The notes under the pieces were generated by a model. It worked only from the letters and a program-made list of their open reading frames with translations. It was not told where the DNA came from and did not search any database. From Microbacterium ginsengisoli (lineage in GTDB: Bacteria; Actinomycetota; Actinomycetes; Actinomycetales; Microbacteriaceae): a DNA stretch of 64,000 nucleotides. Positions 53,850 to 62,805 of this stretch are shown piece after piece (the first letter of the stretch is position 1; every line of letters starts with the position of its first letter). Made by a program: the position numbers and the translations under genes. The stretch spans positions 1 to 64,000 of the forward strand of contig NZ_JYIY01000066.1 in NCBI RefSeq assembly GCF_000956535.1. Direction: 5' to 3'.

Positions 53850-56260
53850 GACTTCTCCTCTTCGGTCCGTGATGTGGCTTGGGCATGAGTGTCAGTGGCG
53901 AGGGCGCGGTGGAGTTCGCGAGCGAGCCGTTCGCCGAGTGGGGTGAGACGCATCGGCCTGTTGCGTGCCGCGGGGACGAACAGGTCTCCGCCGACGTCGG
54001 CGCCGAGGCTGGCGAGCTGGGCGCTCAGTGAGCTCTGGGTCGTGCGGATGGTCGCCGCGGCGGCGCGCACGTTGGCGTGCTGTGTGGCGATGAGGAATCG
54101 GCGCGCGCGTTCGATGGGGTTCCGGCCGATGAGGGCGCGCTGGAGGAGTCGTGACCGGCCTGCCAGCGGATGAGGGGTGCGGTCGTGTGGGCCGGGTCGC
54201 ATCGCGATGCCTGCCGCTTGGATGCGGTGCGCGATCGTGGGGGCGCTGCAGCCGACGAGCACAGCGATCTGTCGCAGCGTCATCCCTTCTTTCTCGTATC
54301 GCTCACGTAGCCAGTCCTCGTCGATGACGAACGTGGTGGGCCGTCCGCGGCGGAGGGTGCTGTGGCCGTCGGCGAGCACACGCGACACCGTCTGCCGGGA
54401 TACTCCCGTCCGTCGTGCGAGCTCATAGGTGGTTGCGCCGTCACGGTACTGGGCGATCAGTTCGCGGCTGCGAGATGGGGTGTCGAGTGCGCCCCGCGCG
54501 GGTCTGGCCGTCGCCCACTCACCGATGGTGTCGCTGCGGACGGCGGGTTCGATGTGCGTCGCCAGCGGCGGCGCCCAGCTGAGCGGCTCGTCGATTCCTC
54601 GGCTGAGCAGGAAGGCACGACCGACTTCGGTCAGCTCACGGCGCACAGAGTCCGGCAGCGCCATCGTGAAGGTCGTCACCGTCCGCGGGGACAGTCCGGC
54701 GGCATCCCATCCTTCCGGCGCGCGTCGAATCGAGTTGCCTGTGATGGCCCGGTAGAGGTGGGCGCGCGCCTGGCGATGCCTGGCGCCGGCGCCAGGTTGG
54801 ACATTCACCCGGGCGCAGATGCGATGCCATTCCTCGTCGGGAAGGAGATCGGTGCAGTTGAGTCTGCGGCGACGTGCGTAATCGATCGGGGTCTCGTGCG
54901 CGTCGAGGTAGGCGGCGAGATTGAGGATCGCCGCGAGGGCAGGCGTCTCCGCGCCCGGCCTCCCGAACTCGCGCATCACATGAGTGACCTGACGGATGGG
55001 TGCCGTCGAGTCCAAGAGGGCGAGGGCAGCGGAGTGGGTCAGCCGTGTGCCGGTGAACACGACGGCCGCGGCCAGCGCGGACGCGGCGACGTCGCTGTTG
55101 ATGCGGCGTGGGGTGAGCGCGTTCGTCCACTCCTCCCAGAGTTGCGCCGGCACCTTCCGCGCCCGCTCCTCGGGGTCCACGTCCGAGGCGGGCGCAGCTT
55201 GCAGGAAAAGCGTCGGACGTCGGGTGCGGCCCAGGGACGCGGCGATCAGTCGCTGCAGCTGCGGCGTCTGACCGGTGTACGACGTGCTCACCGCGAGGCG
55301 CCCAGCCAACAGCCGAACGGCACGGTCGGGGTCTTCGAGGGCGGCGATCGCGATCGTCGTACCGACCGCGCCGCCCGCCGCGGTCGGCGGTCCCGCCCAC
55401 GTCCACGCATGCTTATCCCGAGGCACCACCGCCAGGAGTCTCGTTCCCAGCTCCGGCATCTCGAGGTCGCCGCCATCGCTGAGCGCGACACCTGCGGCGC
55501 GGGTGAGGAGGCGGATGTCTTCGAGGACGGTGATCGCAGGTTGCGGGGCGTCCGCGTAGATCCCGAACCGGCCCTCGCCGGTGGAGAGGATCTGCATCAT
55601 TCGGCGCTGCGCGTGCAGCGCCGCGTCGGGTGCGGCGATGCGTTCGGGGTGCGCGGTGAGGTCGCCGCGGCAGCGGCTCGCGATCGGCCCTGTCCCGGCA
55701 CCGGCGACGGGACTGTGGCAGTGCCCGGGGTTCGGGATCCCGGCGAGCGGATGCCCGGTGCGCCGCGGCGGGCGGCGGCACACCGGACATTCGTCGGCGA
55801 GAATGCGGCGGTGCCTGACGCACGCGAACGTGAACGGGAACTGCCACGACATCCGCCACCTGCCGCCGGAGTCAGCGAGGCATTCGGGGCAGTACCGTCC
55901 CGCCATCCCGCCGACGGGGCAGCGGAAGCTGATCCTCCCCTGCCGGGTGTAGCGGATCGCGTGCCGTGCGAACCGCATTCGCGTCATCTCTTGGAACTGC
56001 TCCGCCGGAATTCCCGTGGACCGCTCCAGCCGTGCCGCCTGAGCGTCCGTGAGCTCGGTCGCCCACTGCGCGGCCATCCACGACGTCGCCGACACCGCCC
56101 TGCCACCCTCCTGCTCCACTAGACCGAGCGCACACGCCATCTCCGCGACAGTCGCACGGGTAGCGGCCGCCGAAGCCTCCAACCAGGAGTCGAACGGCTC
56201 ATCCGGCAAGGGGCGGACCCGAAACGGGAGGACACGCACGGCACCGGACGTCTCGCTCAT
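53846..56260 (-). CDS. tniQ: TniQ/TnsD-family target-selection protein with C-terminal HTH domains
   Basis: An 804-residue TniQ-family protein. The N-terminal zinc-finger domain has the Cys/His set FRCPVGG, RYCPECLADS, FACVRHRRILADECPVCRRPP. The C-terminal half contains several DNA-binding helices: a resolvase-like HTH (YELARRTGVSRQTVSRVLADG), a second (MTLRQIAVLVGCSAPTIAHRI) and a LysR-like winged helix (HANVRAAAATIRTTQSSLSAQ followed by LTPLGERLARELHRA). Long TniQ proteins with C-terminal DNA-binding parts act like TnsD, choosing a fixed chromosomal site. The LysR-like end is unusual. Confidence 0.87.
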   Translation of the reverse strand: MSETSGAVRVLPFRVRPLPDEPFDSWLEASAAATRATVAEMACALGLVEQEGGRAVSATSWMAAQWATELTDAQAARLERSTGIPAEQFQEMTRMRFARHAIRYTRQGRISFRCPVGGMAGRYCPECLADSGGRWRMSWQFPFTFACVRHRRILADECPVCRRPPRRTGHPLAGIPNPGHCHSPVAGAGTGPIASRCRGDLTAHPERIAAPDAALHAQRRMMQILSTGEGRFGIYADAPQPAITVLEDIRLLTRAAGVALSDGGDLEMPELGTRLLAVVPRDKHAWTWAGPPTAAGGAVGTTIAIAALEDPDRAVRLLAGRLAVSTSYTGQTPQLQRLIAASLGRTRRPTLFLQAAPASDVDPEERARKVPAQLWEEWTNALTPRRINSDVAASALAAAVVFTGTRLTHSAALALLDSTAPIRQVTHVMREFGRPGAETPALAAILNLAAYLDAHETPIDYARRRRLNCTDLLPDEEWHRICARVNVQPGAGARHRQARAHLYRAITGNSIRRAPEGWDAAGLSPRTVTTFTMALPDSVRRELTEVGRAFLLSRGIDEPLSWAPPLATHIEPAVRSDTIGEWATARPARGALDTPSRSRELIAQYRDGATTYELARRTGVSRQTVSRVLADGHSTLRRGRPTTFVIDEDWLRERYEKEGMTLRQIAVLVGCSAPTIAHRIQAAGIAMRPGPHDRTPHPLAGRSRLLQRALIGRNPIERARRFLIATQHANVRAAAATIRTTQSSLSAQLASLGADVGGDLFVPAARNRPMRLTPLGERLARELHRALATDTHAQATSRTEEEKS

Positions 56261-57438
56261 CAGGCCGCCTCCTCACCGGTCTCTTCGGCGCCGTCGCTCT
56301 TCAGGCGACGCCGACGCCGCTCACGGCGGGCCCGATCCTCCCGGTCGTGCTTGGCCTGCAGCTCGGGGCGCTCCGTTTCGGCTCCCTCGTCGATGCGGAT
56401 GTCATCGAGGAGCTGCCGGTCGATCCGCTCGACGCCTGTGCGGATGGCGCGGGACGCGCCGCGACGGATGAGGTCCATGAGCGATCCGATGTTGCCCGTG
56501 GTGCGGGCGAACAGGTACCGCGACATGTCGACGAGCATCCCCTCGTGCGCATCCGCGAGCACGAGGGCCTGTTCGATGTGCCACAGCAGGCTGTCCCACT
56601 CCTGGCGGGTCTGCTTGGTGCGCAAACTGTACGAGTCGAGGCTGAGCACGGTCCAACGCCGGAACGTCTGCGCCATCGCCGCCTCCTTCCCCGTCGCGCC
56701 CTCACCGACGAGACCCCGTTCGCGGAGCGCGACACCGGCGAACAGGAACGTGGCGCTGTACTCGTTGGACAGCCACTTCAACTGATTCGCGACCTCGACA
56801 CCGTCACGGGTGCGCATCTGGATGAAGTGCAGATCGTCGATGATCACCAGACGAGTGTCGTGCCGTTCGATACAGTCCGCGGCCGCCCGCGCCAGATCCC
56901 GGCCAGCCATCGAACGGTGCAGGATCCCCGCGGTCGCCGGGTGCGCGTAGAACCCAAGGATCATCATGTGCAGACCCTTGATCGTGAGCCGCCCTGGGAC
57001 GGTGATGTGACAGACCGGGAGGTGGAGGACGTCGCGATCCTCGTCGAGGTACTCACCCACCTCTGCGATCCGCTGACGGTGGAAGTCGCGCCCAAACGTA
57101 TTCACGACCGTCGATTTCCCGAGAGCCGGCGGGGCGTCGAGGGCAGCAGCGGATTTGACCCGGTCGGAGTCCTGCAGGTTACTGTCCAGAATGTCACCCA
57201 GTTGCAGGTGCACACCGTGCACCTGCCGGGTCCGCAGCAGGATGTTCGCGTGCCACGCCCGACGCTCCGCGTTGTACCGCGCGAACGCATCCGGATCGAG
57301 CGCTCCGAGCTGCTCCGGGGTGAGCAGCGCGGGCTTCTCGCGCGGGGGGCGCTCGGCGAAGTCCTTCCACCCCTCATAGGTGGACAGGCTCCGCTGCCGG
57401 CGAGGCGCGTCGATCTCGCCTGAAAGTGTGGTGGTCAT
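56260..57438 (-). CDS. tnsC: TnsC/TniB-like AAA+ ATPase
   Basis: A 392-residue AAA+ regulator linking target choice to the transposase. A Walker A-like segment DAPPALGKST is at about residues 101-110, lacking the usual first Gly. Walker B is TRLVIIDDLHFI near residue 201. A basic C-terminal tail (DREDRARRERRRRRLKS) may bind DNA or partner proteins. It overlaps tnsB by 4 bp and tniQ as TGATG. Confidence 0.87.
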   Translation of the reverse strand: MTTTLSGEIDAPRRQRSLSTYEGWKDFAERPPREKPALLTPEQLGALDPDAFARYNAERRAWHANILLRTRQVHGVHLQLGDILDSNLQDSDRVKSAAALDAPPALGKSTVVNTFGRDFHRQRIAEVGEYLDEDRDVLHLPVCHITVPGRLTIKGLHMMILGFYAHPATAGILHRSMAGRDLARAAADCIERHDTRLVIIDDLHFIQMRTRDGVEVANQLKWLSNEYSATFLFAGVALRERGLVGEGATGKEAAMAQTFRRWTVLSLDSYSLRTKQTRQEWDSLLWHIEQALVLADAHEGMLVDMSRYLFARTTGNIGSLMDLIRRGASRAIRTGVERIDRQLLDDIRIDEGAETERPELQAKHDREDRARRERRRRRLKSDGAEETGEEAA

Positions 57439-59585
57439 TGGATCATCTCCATCGGCTCGAAGTGGTAGTCGGATCGGATCGTGGGTTCGTCGATGTCGTC
57501 CTCGTCGTCGTCATCCCCCGTTCCCGGGATGTCGACCCGCTTCCGCGGATCGCGGACCTCGCCGGTGAGCTCCAGGCCGAGGTCGGTAATGGGGCTCAGT
57601 TCGGCCTCGAGCATCCGCTGGACGGTGCGCAGCGACCACACCCCGTCTGCCGCGGGATCCTTCTCGTTGAGCTGCGCGGCCATGCGGGAACTCATCCGCC
57701 GCTCCGACGGGGTGAGTGCGCGTCCGGCTCCCCAATCCTCGAGTAGCTGGGCGGCGACGTCGTCGACCTGGGAAGGGCGGCCCTGGCGGATCGCGATCTT
57801 CTTCGCGTACTCCAGCGCGTCGAGGCTGAACGGCGTGTCGAACGCTCCCTTGTGCTCCCACTCGAGGGTGTGCCAGGTGCCGTCCTCGGGGTCGTGGAAG
57901 TAGATCTGCGTGAGGTCGTCGGGGTTGACCACGAACGGCCACTCCGTGCCCTTGTCGCGATGGATCGACCGGGCACGGTTGCGATACTTCGCGACCGAGT
58001 CGCCGGTGTAACGCAGCTTGTGGATCTCGACGCCGTAGTGGTTGAACTGCCGTTTCACGACCGGGAGCAGCTCGAGGAGGACGCTCCGGTCGATCGGCAT
58101 CCGCAGTTGCCCGGCAACGGCGAGCCCTTGGTCGTATCTCTCGGCGGGGCTGAGCTTGACGCCCGGGAGGCGGGGATCCTCGAGGGAGTCGTGGGGTCGG
58201 AGGTGGTAGACAGTCGCGACCCATTCGCGGATGATCTGCTCCAGCTGCGGGACCGTGTAGACCGCGTCGGCCTCGACATCGTCGCCGCGGCCGCCGACGT
58301 CCGCGCCCTTGTAGCCGGGGAGTTCTTGGAGGAACGTGTCGAGGGTGCGGAAGAACCTCTCGACGGGGCTCTTGTCGGTGGGCTGGTAGACGCGGGCAGG
58401 CTGGATGGATATGCCCAGGCGTGCGCACGCGCTGGTCACGTGCTCCGAGAGGTATGGTGCGCCGTGGTCGACGATGATCGTGTCGGGCAGGATCCCCGCG
58501 CGAACGAACCGCGGGACGCGGATGCGCGTCGGGTCGACGAGCACGGAACCGGCGATGCCGTGGAAGGGCCATCGTGCGGTCGTGCCCCAGTCCGCGGGGG
58601 TGTCGAAGGGTTGGCACGCTTCCATGAGCACCCCGGAGACGTCGATGGATTTCGTTGAGCCTGGCGTCAGTCGCATGCCGAGGATGCAGCGGGAGTAGAG
58701 GTCGATCGCGACCGTGAGGTCCGCGGCGACCCACTTGCCGGTCACCGGGGCCACGGCGAAGACGTTCAGCGGTGTCGTGTCGAGGAGGACGTATTGGCCG
58801 GGTGCGGTGGCGTGCAGGCGACCGTAGGGCGCGGGCGGCCGGTTCGCGTTGGAGCGCTTGCGTTTGGTGCTCCCGGAGAAGGTCGCGCGGCCTCGGGAGA
58901 GCTCGTCGAGGATCTTGTATGCGGCGCTGCGAGAAGGGGCGGCAACGGTACCTGGCCCGTGGGTGCGTTCGGCTCGGGCGTTCACTCTCGCGATGATGAT
59001 GCTCTTCGCGACCTTCGACTCCGGCGTTTGCTCATCGATGACCTCGCGTGCCGCCGCGACCCACCGGTCGTCGAAGTTGACGAGCAGCTTGCCGGGCTGC
59101 GCCTTGCGATGATCGATCAGTCCGATCTCGCCGGCATCCTTGTATCTCGCCACCCACCTCGCGATGGTCCGACGACCCTTGCCGAGCTCGAGCGCTTTCG
59201 CCGCGATCCGCTCTTCGATGCGACGCTCCGGATGGTAAGCGAGCTTCGGTTCGCCCTCCCGTGCGATCTCAGCCGCACCCGACCGGTAGCCGGTGAGGAT
59301 CTCTCGCACGTGATCGGCGCGCTCGGCGGACACCGCGCGGACCGCCTCGCTGGCATCGGCCCAGATCACGCCTAGTGGAAGTGCGTCTTCATCGCGACTG
59401 TTTCCGGGGATGCGTGTCGTACCTCCCTCAGCGCGCGGCCGCAGAACGTCGATCATCCGCAGGCGCCGAATCTGCCCAGTTCGGGTACGGACGATGACCG
59501 CGCCGTCGCAGATCTCTGCAACGGTGCAGGCGTCGCCGTCGTAGACAATGTCCACTCCGGGTTTCAGGGTCCACGTGCTGCTCAT
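57435..59585 (-). CDS. tnsB: TnsB-like DDE transposase
   Basis: A 716-residue Mu/TnsB-type transposase. HTH segments occupy about residues 120-235 (GKGRRTIARWVARYKDAGEIG). The catalytic triad is Asp269 (YVLLDTTPL), Asp373 (IVDHGAPYLS) and Glu409 (KSPVERFFRTL). A Mu C-terminal beta-barrel-like region follows (YRNRARSIHRDKGTEWPF), and the last 60 residues are acidic, the likely contact for TnsC. It joins transposon 3' ends to target DNA. Confidence 0.9.
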   Translation of the reverse strand: MSSTWTLKPGVDIVYDGDACTVAEICDGAVIVRTRTGQIRRLRMIDVLRPRAEGGTTRIPGNSRDEDALPLGVIWADASEAVRAVSAERADHVREILTGYRSGAAEIAREGEPKLAYHPERRIEERIAAKALELGKGRRTIARWVARYKDAGEIGLIDHRKAQPGKLLVNFDDRWVAAAREVIDEQTPESKVAKSIIIARVNARAERTHGPGTVAAPSRSAAYKILDELSRGRATFSGSTKRKRSNANRPPAPYGRLHATAPGQYVLLDTTPLNVFAVAPVTGKWVAADLTVAIDLYSRCILGMRLTPGSTKSIDVSGVLMEACQPFDTPADWGTTARWPFHGIAGSVLVDPTRIRVPRFVRAGILPDTIIVDHGAPYLSEHVTSACARLGISIQPARVYQPTDKSPVERFFRTLDTFLQELPGYKGADVGGRGDDVEADAVYTVPQLEQIIREWVATVYHLRPHDSLEDPRLPGVKLSPAERYDQGLAVAGQLRMPIDRSVLLELLPVVKRQFNHYGVEIHKLRYTGDSVAKYRNRARSIHRDKGTEWPFVVNPDDLTQIYFHDPEDGTWHTLEWEHKGAFDTPFSLDALEYAKKIAIRQGRPSQVDDVAAQLLEDWGAGRALTPSERRMSSRMAAQLNEKDPAADGVWSLRTVQRMLEAELSPITDLGLELTGEVRDPRKRVDIPGTGDDDDEDDIDEPTIRSDYHFEPMEMIQ

Positions 59586-59619
59586 CGCTATCTCCTTCAG
59601 TTGTTGAGGTGGTGTTGTT

Positions 59620-60378
59620 TCAGGCCCGCGTCACGATGCTCGTGGCGCTCAGAAGTCGGGTCAGGTCAGTGCTCAGCCGCCGGGTCCACAGCAGGTGCAG
59701 GACGAGCGCGCGTGCTGCGAGAAGCCCCCCGGCGGCGGGCGCGATCGTGCGCACTGCCTCGCCGAACGCCATGGGCGATCTAAGCTCGCCGAGCGCGGCG
59801 GTGACGTCGCCGTAGGCGAACTGGAAGGACCGGCGGTAGCCGGCAAGGAACTGGACGTTGCGCAGCAACACTTCATCGGGCTCGGATTGGACGCGGTACT
59901 CCCACCCGTGGGGTTCGATCACACGCCGCGACCAACTCAGCGAGTCACGCACCTTCGGGATGAGGAGCTTCGCGGCGGGCTTCACATCCACCACGCAGGC
60001 GGTGTGGTCCGCGTGAACGATCAGGTAGTCGGGAATGTGGCGGCGGCGTGTGCCCTGGTCCTCCCCCTCGAGGAGGAACGGCTGAGAGAGAATCCAGTCG
60101 ATGCGAGGGTCGAAGTCGGCCAGCAGCAGGTTCGCGTACTCGAGCCGCGACTCGTACCCGACATGCGCTTGCATGGTCGCCGACCAGTAGCTGCCCGAGA
60201 AGTGCCGCTGCCCCCGGTACCAGCGAAAATCACGCCACGGAACGGCGGCGTCGAACATGCTCAATCGAGCGGACTGCAGCGGAACAACGTCCACCTCGCC
60301 ACCCGCTTTGCGAACCATCAGGCCGACATCCGCCTCGCGCGATCCGCCCCGCGTCCCGAGTTGCTCGCGCGCCGTCAT
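59620..60378 (-). CDS. tnsA: TnsA-like transposon endonuclease
   Basis: A 252-residue nuclease that would cut transposon 5' ends so that the element moves by cut-and-paste. The PDDEXK-type core is visible: YESRLEYANLLLADFDPRI with Glu76/Glu80, HIPDYLIVHAD with Asp117, and VVDVKP with Asp131 and Lys133. The C-terminal part is helical. It is the promoter-proximal gene of the operon. Confidence 0.85.
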   Translation of the reverse strand: MTAREQLGTRGGSREADVGLMVRKAGGEVDVVPLQSARLSMFDAAVPWRDFRWYRGQRHFSGSYWSATMQAHVGYESRLEYANLLLADFDPRIDWILSQPFLLEGEDQGTRRRHIPDYLIVHADHTACVVDVKPAAKLLIPKVRDSLSWSRRVIEPHGWEYRVQSEPDEVLLRNVQFLAGYRRSFQFAYGDVTAALGELRSPMAFGEAVRTIAPAAGGLLAARALVLHLLWTRRLSTDLTRLLSATSIVTRA

Positions 60379-60505
60379 GAAGCCAGCGTGAGGGTCGAAT
60401 CGGTCCGGGAGAATGCATGCTTCCGCTACAGATTCGCGAAATACGATTCAGGTTCGGACACTTGCTTGCCCAGGCTAATTCGGTATATGCGAGTCACGAA
60501 TACTA

Positions 60506-60540
60506 GTGAATGTGACATTCACTGTAATGCATGTCACATA
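60506..60540. promoter_or_regulatory. Overlapping palindromes in the tnsA / winged-helix intergenic region
   Basis: GTGAATGTGACATTCAC at 60506-60522 is a perfect 17-bp palindrome. TGTGACAT (60511-60518) and ATGTCACA (60531-60538) form a second inverted repeat. Further GTCAC copies lie at 60493 and 60549. The region is AT-richer than its surroundings and separates divergent genes. It may be the operator of the winged-helix protein or a set of transposase-binding sites near the right end. Confidence 0.65.
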
Positions 60541-60644
60541 GATAACAAGTCACCGTCAGGGATACAAATGTAGAGACCACAAAATCAACGCCCGACGATC
60601 CCCACCGAAGCCCTGCGTCGGGCCCGTATGCGACACTCAAGGAC

Positions 60645-60962
60645 ATGACCATGTTGGAGCCCATCGCGCCGGAGGAATCCCGGCTCGTCTTCGGCAACAG
60701 CTACATGTACAGCGTCATGGTCGAGATCGCGGGCCTGCGCGGCGAGAAGTTCTCATCGAAGACGATCACCGACGCGACGAGGCTCTCACCTGGGATCGTG
60801 CATCCGCTGATCCAGAAGCTCCGCCGCGCGAACTTCATCGAGTTCGTCGAGCGCGTGCCCGGCGAGCGGACAATCCTGTACCGCGTCCGCGAGAATCCCT
60901 GGTGGAATGCCGCGAGCCAGTACGTCGAAGAGGATCGCGCTACCGAGCGCTCCGCATCCTGA
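60645..60962 (+). CDS. Small winged-helix transcriptional regulator
   Basis: A 105-residue winged-helix protein. The HTH segment KTITDATRLSPGIVHPLIQKLRRANFIEFVERV plus a wing (GERTILYRVRENPWW) resembles MarR/ArsR-like or PadR-like small regulators. It is divergent from tnsA and convergent with the CD-NTase operon, stopping 36 bp from its last stop codon. It may repress tns transcription through the palindromes just upstream of its own gene. Confidence 0.8.
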   Translation: MTMLEPIAPEESRLVFGNSYMYSVMVEIAGLRGEKFSSKTITDATRLSPGIVHPLIQKLRRANFIEFVERVPGERTILYRVRENPWWNAASQYVEEDRATERSAS

Positions 60963-60997
60963 CGGCGACGATCGCGCCCGATCTGAGTTCGCGACCG

Positions 60998-61870
60998 TTA
61001 GCTGGTCGGAAAGTCGGGCCCGAAGACGACGGCCCATTGGCGCTTGGCCTCCGCGTGGTCCGCACGCTGTTCCGCCGCAATCGCATTCGCCGCGCGTACC
61101 CGGGCCGACTCTAGGGCTTGCACGACGTCCTGGTGTGCATTCCATGACAAGTAGCCGCTCAGGTTGCCGCTCTGCCCTCCCGGATCCGCCACTGCCAACC
61201 TCGTCTGTGACCACTCGAAGAAGCGCTGCACCGCGACACGATGATCAGTCCCGAGCTGCCCGAAGACCGTCGCGGCCACCGTCTCAAGATGGAACGACCG
61301 CAGTCGTCGTGAGTGTGCGCGATTCCACGCCTTCAGGAGCCGAACCACGGGCGATAACTGGTAGCCAAGATCACGGTGGCGATCCGCGTACCAGTTGGAA
61401 GCGATGAACGGAGCGGTGTTAATCCATGTGCCGTCACCCGCAGGCAGCTTGTAGACGCCACTGCCGACTTCGAATACGGGAGCGATGTCAACGTGACCAC
61501 CTCCCTCGTAGAACACGCGCACGGCCTGCCCCCGAGTGCCGACCTGTTGAACCGAAAGCCCACTGTAGGCCGCACGGATGCGGTAGATGAAGCTCTGCGA
61601 GTCCCACTGATACGTGTTCCACGCGTTCTTCACGTTCGAGAACACAGCCAGTACGTCGACATCGTCGAATGGTCGGATGATCGTTCCCTTCGCGGCAGAA
61701 CCCATCATCTTGCACTCGGAAAACGGAAGATCGGACGAGGATGGGAAGGCTCCGCTCAAGCGCTCCTCCACGCCTCGCCTCCTCGCCGGTATCAACGTTC
61801 CGGTCTGATAGGCCGTGGCCGTCAGGCTCTCCTGAAAGCTCGCGAACGCCTGGGCTGTCGTCAGCGTCAC
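60998..61870 (-). CDS. Second CD-NTase-like nucleotidyltransferase
   Basis: A 290-residue nucleotidyltransferase of the Pol-beta/OAS-like fold. The active site is MMGSAAKGTIIRPFDDVDVLAVF with Gly57-Ser58 and metal-binding Asp70 and Asp72. A third Asp (128) is in GGHVDIAPVF. The helical C-terminal half (LSPVVRLLKAWNRAHSRRLRSFHLE) matches the OAS/CD-NTase alpha domain. It should make a nucleotide second messenger or tag RNA or protein ends. It is the last gene of the cassette and overlaps the S-4TM gene by 4 bp. Confidence 0.85.
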   Translation of the reverse strand: MTLTTAQAFASFQESLTATAYQTGTLIPARRRGVEERLSGAFPSSSDLPFSECKMMGSAAKGTIIRPFDDVDVLAVFSNVKNAWNTYQWDSQSFIYRIRAAYSGLSVQQVGTRGQAVRVFYEGGGHVDIAPVFEVGSGVYKLPAGDGTWINTAPFIASNWYADRHRDLGYQLSPVVRLLKAWNRAHSRRLRSFHLETVAATVFGQLGTDHRVAVQRFFEWSQTRLAVADPGGQSGNLSGYLSWNAHQDVVQALESARVRAANAIAAEQRADHAEAKRQWAVVFGPDFPTS

Positions 61871-62805
61871 ACATCCTCCTCGTCTGACCGCCCCCTGGTC
61901 AGATCCTCAGCGGCGGCATGCATCGCCGCTTCGTTCCTCGGCCTCAACAGTCGGTAAAGCCAGTTGGGAATCTGCGGCGTGGTCTGGCGGAGCTCGTAGA
62001 TCCGTTCCTGCCAGACCAGCAACTCCTGACCGTCCACAAGTGCTGCTCCGGTAAGCAGGCGCGACTCAATGGTCGCGGCGAGATCGCGGCGATCTCGGGC
62101 AGCCAGGAACGTGCTCCGGATGTACTCAAATGCATCGAGGCAAGCTGGCAACACGGGGAGAAGCACTCCCACGAGGAACGTGCCCAAGCTGAGTCCCGCC
62201 GCCAGGCTCACGATCGTCATCAACAACGCCCACCCGAGGCTTGCGCTGGCCCAGACGGCCACGGTGGCACGAAGTAGACGATCGGAGTACGCAGCGTTTG
62301 CTCGCTGGGACACGGCGACCGACGTGGCCCCTGACGCGCCGAGACTGATCGGATACCAGTCGAGAAGCTTCTCACGTCGCGCGATGGTGAGAGTCTGCGC
62401 ACGATCTCCGGCTATGGCGGCGATGTCCTCTCGGGTTGGCGCTGTCGTTCGGGCAATCGTCACGGGCATGGCAAAGACGTAACGGTCGAAATCCTCCTGG
62501 ACCGCAGCTGCCCTCCCCATCTTCAGGGTCTCACCCCACGCGAATGCTGTCCGTCCGAAGAAGAGCCAAGCTCCCGCGATGGCGCCGACGACGACCGCTG
62601 CCTGTGGGACGACGATGGCCAGCACGGGCGCCGCGATGCCAATGATCATCACGCCGACCCATCGAGCGGATTGCCATCGCTTCGCGACGTTGTAAATGCG
62701 ACGTTGCGCGATCAGCAAGCGGAGTGCGTCCGTGTGATTCTGCCGCTCGCGCATCGTGGCGCTCGTTGGCGGCGTATAGTCACGGCCCGCGTGCGAAGCC
62801 GTCAT
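61867..62805 (-). CDS. S-4TM family predicted pore-forming effector
   Basis: A 312-residue membrane protein with four helices in two hairpins, about residues 46-80 and 195-240, separated by a soluble domain of some 110 residues and followed by a helical C-terminus with YELRQTTPQIPNWLYRLLRP. This layout matches the S-4TM effectors predicted to accompany SMODS/CD-NTase genes and to permeabilise the membrane when activated by a nucleotide. The ATG at 62805 overlaps the upstream cyclase stop as ATGA. An in-frame extension to 63093 lies within that gene and was rejected. Confidence 0.85.
   Translation of the reverse strand: MTASHAGRDYTPPTSATMRERQNHTDALRLLIAQRRIYNVAKRWQSARWVGVMIIGIAAPVLAIVVPQAAVVVGAIAGAWLFFGRTAFAWGETLKMGRAAAVQEDFDRYVFAMPVTIARTTAPTREDIAAIAGDRAQTLTIARREKLLDWYPISLGASGATSVAVSQRANAAYSDRLLRATVAVWASASLGWALLMTIVSLAAGLSLGTFLVGVLLPVLPACLDAFEYIRSTFLAARDRRDLAATIESRLLTGAALVDGQELLVWQERIYELRQTTPQIPNWLYRLLRPRNEAAMHAAAEDLTRGRSDEEDV

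Larger units (their letters stand above)
53203..60378 (-). mobile_element. Tn7-like transposition module
   Basis: A leftward operon of TnsA-like nuclease, TnsB-like DDE transposase, TnsC-like ATPase and a long TniQ/TnsD-like protein, with two small ORFs, tightly packed (ATGA or TGATG overlaps from tnsB onward). No TnsE or CRISPR-Cas genes are visible. The transposon ends were not located with confidence; the coordinates given are those of the gene module only. Confidence 0.82.

Noticed and set aside
56260..60378. CRISPR-associated transposon
   Set aside because: TniQ is long and TnsD-like, and no Cas12k, Cascade genes or repeat array are present in the window.
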